This document shows, piece by piece, positions 33,665-42,057 of a stretch of DNA of 42,490 nucleotides; position 1 is the stretch's first letter, and each line of letters opens with the position of its first letter. The notes under the pieces were generated by a model, which saw nothing but the letters and a program-made list of their open reading frames with translations, searched no databases and was not told the origin of the DNA. The DNA is from Microcaldota archaeon (lineage in GTDB: Archaea > Micrarchaeota > Micrarchaeia > Micrarchaeales > CABMGC01). The position numbers were made by a program, and so were the translations under genes. The stretch covers positions 1 to 42,490 of the forward strand of contig JAJZLN010000031.1 in assembly GCA_021803425.1 (NCBI GenBank), written 5' to 3'.

Positions 33665-34954
33665 ATGGCACATGCAATTATAGAGACCTACGGATGCACG
33701 CTTAATCAGTCTGACAGCGACATGATAGAAGGCGCACTGCATGCAGAAGGCATAGATACAGAGCGGGGCAGGTACAAAGAAGATGGCGAAAGCGATTATG
33801 TGATTGTGAATACATGCACGGTAAAGACCCCTACAGAGAGACGAATAATAGACAGGCTAAGGAAACTCTCGCATCTGGGCAATAAGCTCATAATAACAGG
33901 ATGCATGGCAAGCGCAAACAGGGATAAGATAACTGAAGTCGCTCCAAGAGCAAGCATAATATCAACAAGCAACATACACATGATTAGGGATGCATTAGCT
34001 GAAATAAGTGCGGGAAACGATGTTTCGTATACCAGGTATTCGCGCATTGACAAACTAGGCAGTGCAAGGATGTTTGGAGGAGTTGTGGCTAGAATACCTA
34101 TAAGCGAGGGGTGCCTCAGCAGCTGCAATTTCTGCGAAACAAAATTCGCGAGAGGACCGTTGAATAGCTTTGATGAGAGGCTTATACTAAAGGCAATGGA
34201 GATTGCTGTTGAAAAAGGTGCAAAGGAGATAGAGTTGACTTCGCAGGATGTAGGCGCCTATGGAATAGACAGAGGGACCAACATAGGTGAACTCGTTTCG
34301 ATGATAGCTGATATGGAGGGTGATTTCAGGGTGAGGATAGGCATGCTCAATCCAGAGCACCTTAACAAGTATATTGACACCCTTGTCAGCGCTTATTCTG
34401 ACAGGAGGATTTACAGATTCATCCATCTGCCTGTGCAGTCGGGAAGCGACATGGTGCTGCACGACATGGATAGAAGGTATGATATTTCATGCATATTGGA
34501 CCACATACACTTTCTGAGGAAAAAGATTCCTGGAATAAGCATAGAGACGGATATGATAGTGGGATACCCTACCGAAAGCCATGAAGATTTCGAGGATTCA
34601 ATAGATTTCATTGAACATGAAAGGCCTGCATTCACTAACGTATCAAGATTTGGAGCGCGACCGCACACCAAGGCATCAGGTCTTCCTCGCATATCGGACA
34701 GGATCATAAAAGAGAGAAGCTCTGAAATGTCAAGGGTTGCGCGGGCCGTGCAGCACCAGGATATGTCAAAATTGATGGGCACTACCGAAAGCATTCTTAT
34801 CACGGAATCCAACAAGAGATCCTTTGTGGGCCGCGATGACTATTACAGGCCGGTTGCCATAAGCAAGGGGTATTTGTCGCTGAAAGAAGGCGAAAGGATA
34901 GATGCAAAGATAGTAGGAAACACTTCTGTGTGCCTTCTAGGCGAGTTTACATGA
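33665..34954 (+). CDS. tRNA t6A37 methylthiotransferase (MtaB/CDKAL1 type)
   Basis: This radical SAM enzyme adds a methylthio group to N6-threonylcarbamoyl-A37 in tRNA. The 429-residue protein has the three N-terminal iron-sulfur cysteines (ETYGCTLNQSDSD, VNTCTVKTPTERR, TGCMAS), the radical SAM triad CLSSCNFCE and the following motifs ELTSQDVGAYG, RIGMLNPEHL, HLPVQSGSDMVLHDMDRRY and TDMIVGYPTES. A TRAM-like domain occupies the last 60 residues. The archaeal/eukaryotic CDKAL1-type is suggested by MLNPEHL and the short CLSSCNFC spacing. It starts about 65 bases after the zinc protein, divergently. Confidence 0.92.
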   Translation: MAHAIIETYGCTLNQSDSDMIEGALHAEGIDTERGRYKEDGESDYVIVNTCTVKTPTERRIIDRLRKLSHLGNKLIITGCMASANRDKITEVAPRASIISTSNIHMIRDALAEISAGNDVSYTRYSRIDKLGSARMFGGVVARIPISEGCLSSCNFCETKFARGPLNSFDERLILKAMEIAVEKGAKEIELTSQDVGAYGIDRGTNIGELVSMIADMEGDFRVRIGMLNPEHLNKYIDTLVSAYSDRRIYRFIHLPVQSGSDMVLHDMDRRYDISCILDHIHFLRKKIPGISIETDMIVGYPTESHEDFEDSIDFIEHERPAFTNVSRFGARPHTKASGLPRISDRIIKERSSEMSRVARAVQHQDMSKLMGTTESILITESNKRSFVGRDDYYRPVAISKGYLSLKEGERIDAKIVGNTSVCLLGEFT

Positions 34955-35014
34955 TAGAAATGCAGGGATACATACCGTATTGTATGCATAATACTGTGCT
35001 TGTGCGAGAACGTT

Positions 35015-37564
35015 TCATTTGTTGTTTGCATTGAGAAACTGCACGTTTGCTTCTATATACTCTAATGACTTGTTCAAATCCTTGGATATGTCATCCCTGA
35101 AGTTCTCCTTGCTTCCGAAGAATTTTTCTATATCAGCTTTTTCTTCCTTTGTATTAAGAACCCTGAGCATCCCGACAATTCTAGACAGCATGTGCGTTCC
35201 TTCTGCATACCTTTTCTTGAGCTCTTGCCAGTTGTCCTTGATCCACGGCCAAATTAGTTCCGTACCCGCAGGATTGGAAGCTACCTCTGCAGGTATTCTG
35301 AATGAATCCTGCAGCCTGACGTCTTTGGACATTGTGAATTTAAGGGACTCAAGAAGTAGCTTCTTGTCATTGAACCTTCCCAATGAGGACAGCAGCATTA
35401 ACTTCTCCTCAGGCAGCTCCTCGCTTTTGTACTTTGTCTTAAGTATATTTAACACGGACGCCCCTCTCTCCATTGCTGTGATACTGTAAACAGCGCCTTT
35501 GAGGTTTTGATCTATCTCCTGCCCACGCTTAATAAAGTTGTCAAAAAGGGTAAGAGCATTCTCTATAGTAGGCACATGGCCTGAGAGCGCAGCATTGCGT
35601 ATGGCAACTGACCTCAACATAGTCACATGTGCGGGCTCATTCTTGCCGCGTTTCCAACCTACATTATCTATGATATCGGTGCTATATCTTAGAAGTAGCT
35701 CCTTAACTGACGCCTTCTTATCATTTGGCATTATATTGAAAAGCCAGGACAGGTGATTTAATACGCTAGCATTCAGGGGGTATTCGCAGCCGAAACAGTG
35801 TTTGTCCACAAATTCAAGATATTTTTCCGCTTTTGACCTGCCGGATCTTATCATTGCAAAAAGGTCATTTTCAACGCCCCACGCATCAATGCCGCTAAGC
35901 TTTTTGGAGCGTATCATTTCTCCAAGCATTTCTAGGTCTTTATCGTTATATGCAACCCTATATAGCCCGTTCTGTCCCAAGTTAAGTTTAATTGCAGCAT
36001 CTCTTGCAGCATTAATGAGTAATGACTTCTTTTCTAAAAGCGCCTGTTTTTCCTTTCCGTTTGAAAGATAATTTATAGGAACCGGCCATTTTGTTCCATC
36101 GGAGAGATTATTTAGCAAAAAATATCTGGACTGTTTCAGAGTCACGCTGTTTTTATCTCTCTTCACTTCGATTATAGGGTATCCCGCTTTGTCTATCCAA
36201 TTACTGGCGACCTTGGTCACTTTTATGCTTTTATGCTTTGACCTAGCCGCATCGTCTATTGCTTCCCACAAATCAAATTTTGTTGCATTTGAATATGAAT
36301 GCTTTTTTAGATACTTATGCAGTCCTTCCCTGAATATCTCGCTGCCGGAGTATTGCTCCAGCATATTAAGCACTGTACCGCCCTTCTCATAACTTATTTC
36401 ATCAAACATCTGCACTATATCAGCAGTGGTCTTTACAGGCATACTTATGGGATGTGTGGATTTCAACTGATCCGCACTGAATGCAATTGCTATTGTATCC
36501 CTAAGATACTCAGTCATTATCTTCCATTCAGGAAATATGTGATCCATGGCTTTGTACGACATGAATGTTGCAAAGCTCTCATTCAGCCATATGTCATTCC
36601 ACCACTTCATGGTGACAAGGTCTCCGAACCATTGATGTGCAAGTTCATGTGCTATGACCTCTGCGACGCGCTGCTTCACGGCAACGGAGCTCTTTTCGTT
36701 TATAAGAAGGTCGGCTTCCCTAAAGGTTATTGCCCCCCAATTTTCCATAGCTCCGGCTGCAAAATCCGGAACTGCAATGAAGTCTACCTTTGGAAGAGGG
36801 TACTTTATGCCGAAATAGTCCTCAAAGAATTTTATCGAATCGATTGCATATCTCAATGGCAGTCGTGCAAGATGTTTTTTGCCTGGCGTAGTTATTACGC
36901 GGACTTTTGTATCCCCAGCCTCGCCTTTTATGTAATCGAAATTCCCAACGCCAAGATAGAGGAGGTATGTTGACATCTTCGGGGTTTCATCAAATTTGAC
37001 CTCCCTAATGTTTCCGCCAAGATCATTAACGCTCGATATAGGCATGTTGGATATGCAATCCAGGTCTTTATTTACTATCATTGAAACTTCGAAAGTTGCC
37101 TTGAATGAAGGTTCATCGAAGCATGGGAAAGCATTCCTTGCGTTTGGTGCTTCGAATTGTGTGGTAAGCATGTATTTTGTTTCTTTACCTTCCAGGTATT
37201 TTGATCTGTAGAATCCATACATGTTGTCATTATTTACTCCGATGAAATCTATCTTTATCTGCACATCGCCGCTTATGCTTTTGTCTATTTTAAGAGTTGC
37301 AGTTTCCTCCTTGCTGTCGAATACCACATTGGCCGCATATTCTATACCGTTGGATATTATTGCTGCCTTTTCTATTTCAAGCTCCTTGGCATTGAGGATT
37401 ATTTTTTTGGTGCTGTCCCGTATGCTTGCGCTTATAACCTCGTGCCCTTCAAACTTGAATGTCTTGAAATTAGGCTTGAAGGTAATGGTATACTTATGTG
37501 GTACTACATTGTTTCCGAGTGTTCTGTGGTTTTCCGCTTCTACAGCATTTTTTGATTTCTTCAT
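35015..37564 (-). CDS. M1 family zinc aminopeptidase (tricorn-factor F2/F3-like)
   Basis: The 849-residue enzyme trims N-terminal residues from peptides. The M1 signatures are GAMENWGAITFRE at 271-283, HELAHQWFGD (306-315: zinc His306 and His310, catalytic Glu307) and NES with the third zinc ligand Glu329. The beta-saddle N-terminal domain, the barrel segment and a long helical C-terminal domain (ERAP-like) are all present. No signal peptide is seen, so it is probably cytosolic and acts after the proteasome or tricorn-like protease. It lies 2 bases downstream of the peroxiredoxin gene and is likely co-transcribed. Confidence 0.95.
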   Translation of the reverse strand: MKKSKNAVEAENHRTLGNNVVPHKYTITFKPNFKTFKFEGHEVISASIRDSTKKIILNAKELEIEKAAIISNGIEYAANVVFDSKEETATLKIDKSISGDVQIKIDFIGVNNDNMYGFYRSKYLEGKETKYMLTTQFEAPNARNAFPCFDEPSFKATFEVSMIVNKDLDCISNMPISSVNDLGGNIREVKFDETPKMSTYLLYLGVGNFDYIKGEAGDTKVRVITTPGKKHLARLPLRYAIDSIKFFEDYFGIKYPLPKVDFIAVPDFAAGAMENWGAITFREADLLINEKSSVAVKQRVAEVIAHELAHQWFGDLVTMKWWNDIWLNESFATFMSYKAMDHIFPEWKIMTEYLRDTIAIAFSADQLKSTHPISMPVKTTADIVQMFDEISYEKGGTVLNMLEQYSGSEIFREGLHKYLKKHSYSNATKFDLWEAIDDAARSKHKSIKVTKVASNWIDKAGYPIIEVKRDKNSVTLKQSRYFLLNNLSDGTKWPVPINYLSNGKEKQALLEKKSLLINAARDAAIKLNLGQNGLYRVAYNDKDLEMLGEMIRSKKLSGIDAWGVENDLFAMIRSGRSKAEKYLEFVDKHCFGCEYPLNASVLNHLSWLFNIMPNDKKASVKELLLRYSTDIIDNVGWKRGKNEPAHVTMLRSVAIRNAALSGHVPTIENALTLFDNFIKRGQEIDQNLKGAVYSITAMERGASVLNILKTKYKSEELPEEKLMLLSSLGRFNDKKLLLESLKFTMSKDVRLQDSFRIPAEVASNPAGTELIWPWIKDNWQELKKRYAEGTHMLSRIVGMLRVLNTKEEKADIEKFFGSKENFRDDISKDLNKSLEYIEANVQFLNANNK

Positions 37565-37566
37565 CT

Positions 37567-38034
37567 TTATGCATCTTCAAGTTCTTTTATCGCGTTTATT
37601 ATGCTGGTTTCATGGCCCAACGGATTTACCTTTTCGAATACCTTGACTACCTTACCTGATTTATCTATGACAAACGTGTTTCTCAACGTCCCCTTGCCGA
37701 ATATGCCACGGTCACCGTATGACCCGTACTTTTTTATTGTTAATGAACCAGGATCTGAAAGGAGAAGGAACTGCAGCCCGTATTTAGCTGAAAACTTGCA
37801 GTGTGAGTCGATGCTGTCGCTGCTTACGCCTACAATATTTGCGCCTATTTTTTTTATTTCATCCAGCTTGCTGTTGAATCCCTTCGCCTCAATTGTGCAT
37901 CCGGGAGTATCATCCTTTGGATAAAAGTAAAGTACAAGGTATTTTCCAGAAAAATCCTTCAGGCGGTGCTTCTTTCCGTCAGATCCCTCAAGAGTGAAAT
38001 CGGGAGCCATCGAATTTATATCGACCAAACACAC
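37567..38034 (-). CDS. Peroxiredoxin, Bcp/PrxQ type
   Basis: The protein reduces peroxides with a thiol. The 155-residue product starts at GTG 38034 (ATG 38010 is an alternative): MCLVDINSMAPDFTLEGSDG. The peroxidatic Cys lies in YPKDDTPGCTIEAKGF. The usual Bcp resolving Cys five residues later is absent (Ala-Lys-Gly-Phe follows), so this may be a 1-Cys form or resolve with Cys107 in SHCKFSAKYG. The TFVIDKSGKVVKVF strand near the end is typical. The aminopeptidase gene follows directly. Confidence 0.93.
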   Translation of the reverse strand: MCLVDINSMAPDFTLEGSDGKKHRLKDFSGKYLVLYFYPKDDTPGCTIEAKGFNSKLDEIKKIGANIVGVSSDSIDSHCKFSAKYGLQFLLLSDPGSLTIKKYGSYGDRGIFGKGTLRNTFVIDKSGKVVKVFEKVNPLGHETSIINAIKELEDA

Positions 38035-38126
38035 ACCAAGAATACATCCATATATTCTTGGGAAATATTATATAATAATTGTATTAATAAGCGTAATGTA
38101 TTTATTACGTATCAGATGTATCAATC

Positions 38127-38816
38127 ATGGACTTTTTAAGACGAATATTTGGCAAGGAAACGGAACGGACCGCAAAGACGCCGCGCATATCGATAACCTC
38201 AGTGAACATAAAGTTCATGGGCAATTCACATGGAATAAATGGAATGGATGTTGATGGAGACAAGTTCGAGATGAAGATACCTTTCCGCAACAGGATGGGA
38301 AGTGAGCATCTTCCCGACAACCTTAGGGGCCCTAAAGTGAAGATAAGCAAGGTGACAGTTGCTGAGCCATTCAAACTTCTTGGGATAGAACCTGCACTTC
38401 CGGTAGATGTTGAATACATGTCCAGCGTGATGTTTACCCTTACGATAAAGCCGCCGGAAATGAAGTATGAAGGCCCTATGGAAATAAATTTCGGAAATGA
38501 GCCTGCTGATACGGTTAATATCAATATTAAAAAAGTCGTGCTGCACTACAAAGGCCATTCAGCGGACATGGACAGCTCAGAGATTGTTACGAATATGCAG
38601 AAGTTCCAGCTATTCAGGCAGAACATACAGCTATACCAGATAATATCTCTCGGAGATACTGTAACCCACATAGAGGCAGGAAAGCCTTTTGAGGTTGTAA
38701 GCACAGATCCAAAGCTTCCGATAAAGGCAGATAGGAAGGACAGTTACATAATAAGCCTTTTTATAAAAGGGCCTGATTTTAGCTATGCAGGAAACCTTGA
38801 TTTGATGTTGGAATAG
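38127..38816 (+). CDS. Unknown protein with two tandem beta-sandwich-like repeats
   Basis: The 229-residue protein has no signal peptide or membrane segment and is rich in alternating hydrophobic residues, typical of beta-structure. Two halves repeat: residues 80-122 (EPFKLLGIEPALPVDVEYMS, then FTLTIKPPEMKYEGPMEI) and 186-229 (KPFEVVSTDPKLPIKADRKD, then SLFIKGPDFSYAGNLDLM). Both have PF, P-x-LP, a hydrophobic strand and a P/F-x-Y-x-G. The duplication suggests two similar domains. No family is recognised. Its stop precedes the GTG of the EF-Tu-like gene directly, so the two are likely translated together. Confidence 0.8.
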   Translation: MDFLRRIFGKETERTAKTPRISITSVNIKFMGNSHGINGMDVDGDKFEMKIPFRNRMGSEHLPDNLRGPKVKISKVTVAEPFKLLGIEPALPVDVEYMSSVMFTLTIKPPEMKYEGPMEINFGNEPADTVNINIKKVVLHYKGHSADMDSSEIVTNMQKFQLFRQNIQLYQIISLGDTVTHIEAGKPFEVVSTDPKLPIKADRKDSYIISLFIKGPDFSYAGNLDLMLE

Positions 38817-39731
38817 GTGTATCGATTGAACTATGTAGTGGCAGTGCCTGTAAATGAAAATGTGGCTTCTTTTATAGGTAAGAAAGGGTCTGAAAACGGG
38901 CTCATTTTCTACAACAGGAAGATTGATGACAAGGTTATTGTTGCGCTCATGCCCGTAAACAGCGAAGACAAGCTATTCTACGGCATGGCGGAATCAATGC
39001 TCATAGCAGGCCAGATAGTGATAAGCACAGCTTCTGTTGACAAGATGCTTGGGGAATCAATAGTTGCCGCGTCGTTGCTGGACAAACATGTAATCATTAT
39101 AGATGAGACTGATGTGTCTGGAATGGTTAATGGATTGTTCAAGGATTTTGAATATTGCGGGATGGATAGCCTGCTTGATAGGATAACATCCAATAAGGAG
39201 CAGCACGATGGTAGCCTAAGGATAGATATAGATAAGGCATTTCCAGTGAAAGGAATAGGTACGGTTGCATTGGGCATAGTGACAAGGGGCATAGTAAGAG
39301 TTCACGACCAGCTGCATCACTGGTCTGGCAAGACGGCTCTTGTGAAATCCATACAGAGCCAGGATGTAGACGTAAGCGAAGCAGGGTATGGAACCAGAGT
39401 TGGCCTTGCCCTTAAGGGAATAGAATATGGGGAGCTGGACAAAGGCGATCTTATGCTTGCAACCCCTTACAAAAAATCCAGGGAAATAGAAGCTAGGCTA
39501 AATGTGAGTCCGTTATCCAACGAGAAGCTTGAGACGAATAAACGCTATGTGTTCATATCCAATTTCTCGCGCGCAGAATGCCACATTGAGGAAATTGCAG
39601 GAAATGCTAAGAATGAATCGCGCATAGTGTTTGAAAAACCGCTCTCGATAATTGACGGGGATGCATTTATGCTCATAAGGGAGAAGGCGCCGAGGATATT
39701 TGCATCTGGCACTGTGACAAAATGCCTCTAA
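38817..39731 (+). CDS. EF-Tu/SelB-like protein lacking GTPase motifs
   Basis: The 304-residue product starts at GTG 38817. Residues 135-217 match domain 2 of translation GTPases: DKAFPVKGIGTVALGIVTRG, then VRVHDQLHHW, VKSIQSQDVDVSEAGYGTRVGLALKG and ELDKGDLML. Residues 220-304 look like domain 3. The first 130 residues occupy the G-domain position but lack the P-loop GxxxxGK[ST], DxxG and NKxD; DETDVSGM is the only acidic switch-like part. Such factors cannot hydrolyse GTP by the usual route. Relation to archaeal SelB-like proteins is inferred. It follows the duplicated-domain protein with no gap. Its end overlaps the next minus-strand gene by 4 bases. Confidence 0.78.
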   Translation: MYRLNYVVAVPVNENVASFIGKKGSENGLIFYNRKIDDKVIVALMPVNSEDKLFYGMAESMLIAGQIVISTASVDKMLGESIVAASLLDKHVIIIDETDVSGMVNGLFKDFEYCGMDSLLDRITSNKEQHDGSLRIDIDKAFPVKGIGTVALGIVTRGIVRVHDQLHHWSGKTALVKSIQSQDVDVSEAGYGTRVGLALKGIEYGELDKGDLMLATPYKKSREIEARLNVSPLSNEKLETNKRYVFISNFSRAECHIEEIAGNAKNESRIVFEKPLSIIDGDAFMLIREKAPRIFASGTVTKCL

Positions 39732-40285
39732 AGCGATTTCCACATTGACCAGAACTGCTTTCTCAACAGGCATATCTCGCTGCCGTTATATGTGACACTT
39801 ATCTGTTCTATGTTTTTGTGCGTGCCCTTGTAAGTGAGGTTTGCGGAACCGGTTATTGCCATGCCGTCCGCTATGTAAGATTTTGCATGTACAAACTGCT
39901 TTGGGATTTTTAGAAAGATGTTCTGTTTTGTTTTGTAGTACTTGATTAGACCGACTATAAATGGTACAAAAGAAATTGATAGAACTGGTCCAAATACCCT
40001 TATGTACAGCATTAGCAAAGCAATTGCAATTGATAGCATAGCATATAAAGCAAGAGGGAGCTTGCTTCTCTTCCTTTTTAGTATATTTAAGGCATTTCCT
40101 TCGGCCGAAGAGGATATTATGTAAAAATGCTTGTTTCTTGACAACCCCGAGACCATTTCTGCATAATATGTGTCTATGTATGGCGATATTAAAAGTATGT
40201 CGCCACTGCGCTCCAAAAGCCTTTCCAGGTACTTGTATGTCTCACTTCCTGAATAGTAGCTGTTGGATGTCTCGCTTCCCAGCAT
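39728..40285 (-). CDS. Phospholipase D-like protein with two membrane helices
   Basis: From ATG 40285 the product is 185 residues. It has one HKD motif, VHAKSYIADGMAITGSANLT (His, Lys and Asp visible), near the C-terminus. Two hydrophobic segments (about 80-120: LALYAMLSIAIALLMLYI and VLSISFVPFIVGLIKYY) split the PLD fold. Typical PLDs have two HKDs, so this one would need to dimerise. An upstream in-frame extension (to 40387) overlaps the divergent VIT1 gene and is rejected. It could be a lipid- or nucleic-acid-directed phosphodiesterase at the membrane. Confidence 0.8.
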   Translation of the reverse strand: MLGSETSNSYYSGSETYKYLERLLERSGDILLISPYIDTYYAEMVSGLSRNKHFYIISSSAEGNALNILKRKRSKLPLALYAMLSIAIALLMLYIRVFGPVLSISFVPFIVGLIKYYKTKQNIFLKIPKQFVHAKSYIADGMAITGSANLTYKGTHKNIEQISVTYNGSEICLLRKQFWSMWKSL

Positions 40286-40321
40286 AATATATAAAATAGA
40301 TGAACTAGAATAAATAACGTT

Positions 40322-41281
40322 ATGGATTCTAAATTCGAGAAAAGGAAGAGGCTTGAAAGGAAATTCTACCTGCTTGAGATGCTGCATTATAAAGTATACA
40401 GAATGCTGGCTGGAATGGAGAGGGACAAAAATCTCTCAGATATGCTCATAGCCCTTGCGGAAAAAGAGAAAAAGCACTTTACAATATGGAAAAATATGCT
40501 GCTAAAGGATGGGATTGAAGACGCTGAACTAGGAGTCTGGAGCAGTGCACAATATTTCATCTTCGTGCTAGTAAGGCGTATATTCGGTCTGGCATTCGCT
40601 ACAGGATATCTAGAGCGTGATGAGAGAAAGGCGCTTGACGAATATATTGAACTGCTCGAAGATAACAGTTTCACAAAAAGCGAAATGTCAAAAATAAAAG
40701 AAGTGATAAGGGACGAACGGTCCAATGAAAATGAGCTCACAGAGCAAATGAGCTCAAAATTTACCCATTCAGATTATACGCGCTCGATAGTTTTTGGGTT
40801 CAATGATGGGGTAGTGGAGGTACTTGCTGCCGTTGTAGGATTTGCTGTACTTGCAACATCGAATCTCATAGTGATAATAGGGGGCATAATAATCGGGCTT
40901 TCCGGAACGCTGTCAATGTCCGGAGGCGCATATCTGTCTGCAAAATCCTCGGATCTTGTTGAAGAGGGATTTGGCGTAAAAGAAAAACATGTGCACACTT
41001 CGCCTAAAAAAGAAGCGCTTTATACTGGGATATACTATTTCATTGGTGCGCTTATACCAATACTTCCATTCGCACTTGGCCTGAGCGGGATATATGGCAT
41101 TGCAGCTGCAATAGCCCTTGTAATAATCGGGCTGATAATAGCTTCGATAGTGATAGCGGTGATAAGCGGCAGCAGCATAAAGAAACATGCAGCCGAAATG
41201 GTTGCGATATCGCTTGCAGCATCTTTCGGCACCATAATGCTTGGCATTATACTCAGGATCTACTTCGGAATAAGTATATAG
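40322..41281 (+). CDS. Ferritin-like / VIT1 (CCC1) fusion iron-manganese transporter
   Basis: The 319-residue protein fuses two parts. Residues 1-130 form a rubrerythrin/ferritin-like helical domain (RKRLERKFYLLEMLHYKVY, LSDMLIALAEKEKKHFTIWK) with Glu and His residues able to bind iron. Residues 150-319 are the VIT1/CCC1 membrane domain, with IVFGFNDGVVEVLAAVVGFA, SMSGGAYLSAKSSDL and three to four more helices. VIT1 proteins export Fe2+ or Mn2+ from the cytoplasm or store it. The gene is divergent from the PLD-like gene with a 36-base gap. No regulator is seen nearby. Confidence 0.9.
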   Translation: MDSKFEKRKRLERKFYLLEMLHYKVYRMLAGMERDKNLSDMLIALAEKEKKHFTIWKNMLLKDGIEDAELGVWSSAQYFIFVLVRRIFGLAFATGYLERDERKALDEYIELLEDNSFTKSEMSKIKEVIRDERSNENELTEQMSSKFTHSDYTRSIVFGFNDGVVEVLAAVVGFAVLATSNLIVIIGGIIIGLSGTLSMSGGAYLSAKSSDLVEEGFGVKEKHVHTSPKKEALYTGIYYFIGALIPILPFALGLSGIYGIAAAIALVIIGLIIASIVIAVISGSSIKKHAAEMVAISLAASFGTIMLGIILRIYFGISI

Positions 41282-41317
41282 GCCAATATTGCGGCATACA
41301 TGCCGAAACCAAGCCAC

Positions 41318-41329
41318 ATATTTATAAGC
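41318..41329 (+). promoter_or_regulatory. TATA box for the SIMPL-domain gene
   Basis: ATATTTATAAGC at 41318-41329 is centred about 28 bases before the ATG at 41352, the spacing expected of a leaderless archaeal transcript. Confidence 0.55.
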
Positions 41330-41351
41330 TCTTACGGGATACCTTAGATAT

Positions 41352-42053
41352 ATGCGACAGGATCAATTTATGTTCATGATAGCAGTGCTTGCAGTGCTTA
41401 TAATGGGTATCTTGCTTGCTCTTGCAATCCTGTACCCTAACAATACATTTTCAAAAGGGGAATACACCACAGTCGTGGTTTCTGCGTCAGGAACATCTTA
41501 TGCGCTTCCAGAAAATGCGGTGCTTTATGTGACAATGAATGGCACAGGAAAGACAGCCGCAATTGCTGCAGCAAACCTTTCGCTGACGCTTAGCCAGTTC
41601 AACTACACAGTATTGAAGTATACCAATAACGACTCTGGCGAAATATCCACATTATCCTATTCTTTGCATAAGCAGTACAATGGCACAGGATATGTTGCAG
41701 AAGAGTCGCTTTCTGTTTATCTCCCCTCTATAGATACAGTAAACCAGCTCCTAAGCACGCTCTCGTTCATAAAGAATGTTTATATTGACCAGATATCGGC
41801 GCAGTTATCACAGCAGCAGGTTTCAGAAATGACTAAAAACGCACTGACGATTGCGCTGCAAAACGCCACATCGCAAGCAGAAATTCTGTCAAATAACAGC
41901 ACGCTCTCGCTCAAAAACATTACTGTATCGGAACAATACAGGATATATCCTTATGTGGCGTCGGCATCAAGCCTTGGAGGGGAGAACCAGTTTTTCTTCG
42001 AAGGAAGACAAGGAGTCACGGAATCCGTTACAGCGGTGTTCAACTATAGATAA
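41352..42053 (+). CDS. SIMPL (DUF541) domain protein with N-terminal membrane anchor
   Basis: The 233-residue product starts with a hydrophobic helix (about 6-28: MFMIAVLAVLIMGILLALAI), then a SIMPL-like core: VVVSASGTSYALPENAVLYV, VNQLLSTLSFIKNVYI and a repeat-type strand-helix pattern QVSEMTKNALTIALQNATSQ. The family is found on the outer face of membranes in many prokaryotes, with no firmly known function. Several NxS/NxT sites fit an extracytoplasmic, glycosylated protein. It is likely leaderless, given its TATA box. Confidence 0.8.
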   Translation: MRQDQFMFMIAVLAVLIMGILLALAILYPNNTFSKGEYTTVVVSASGTSYALPENAVLYVTMNGTGKTAAIAAANLSLTLSQFNYTVLKYTNNDSGEISTLSYSLHKQYNGTGYVAEESLSVYLPSIDTVNQLLSTLSFIKNVYIDQISAQLSQQQVSEMTKNALTIALQNATSQAEILSNNSTLSLKNITVSEQYRIYPYVASASSLGGENQFFFEGRQGVTESVTAVFNYR

Positions 42054-42057
42054 CCCA

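Noticed and set aside
36317-36973. 218-codon plus-strand frame
   Set aside because: It lies wholly antisense to the M1 aminopeptidase and has composition typical of an antisense shadow.
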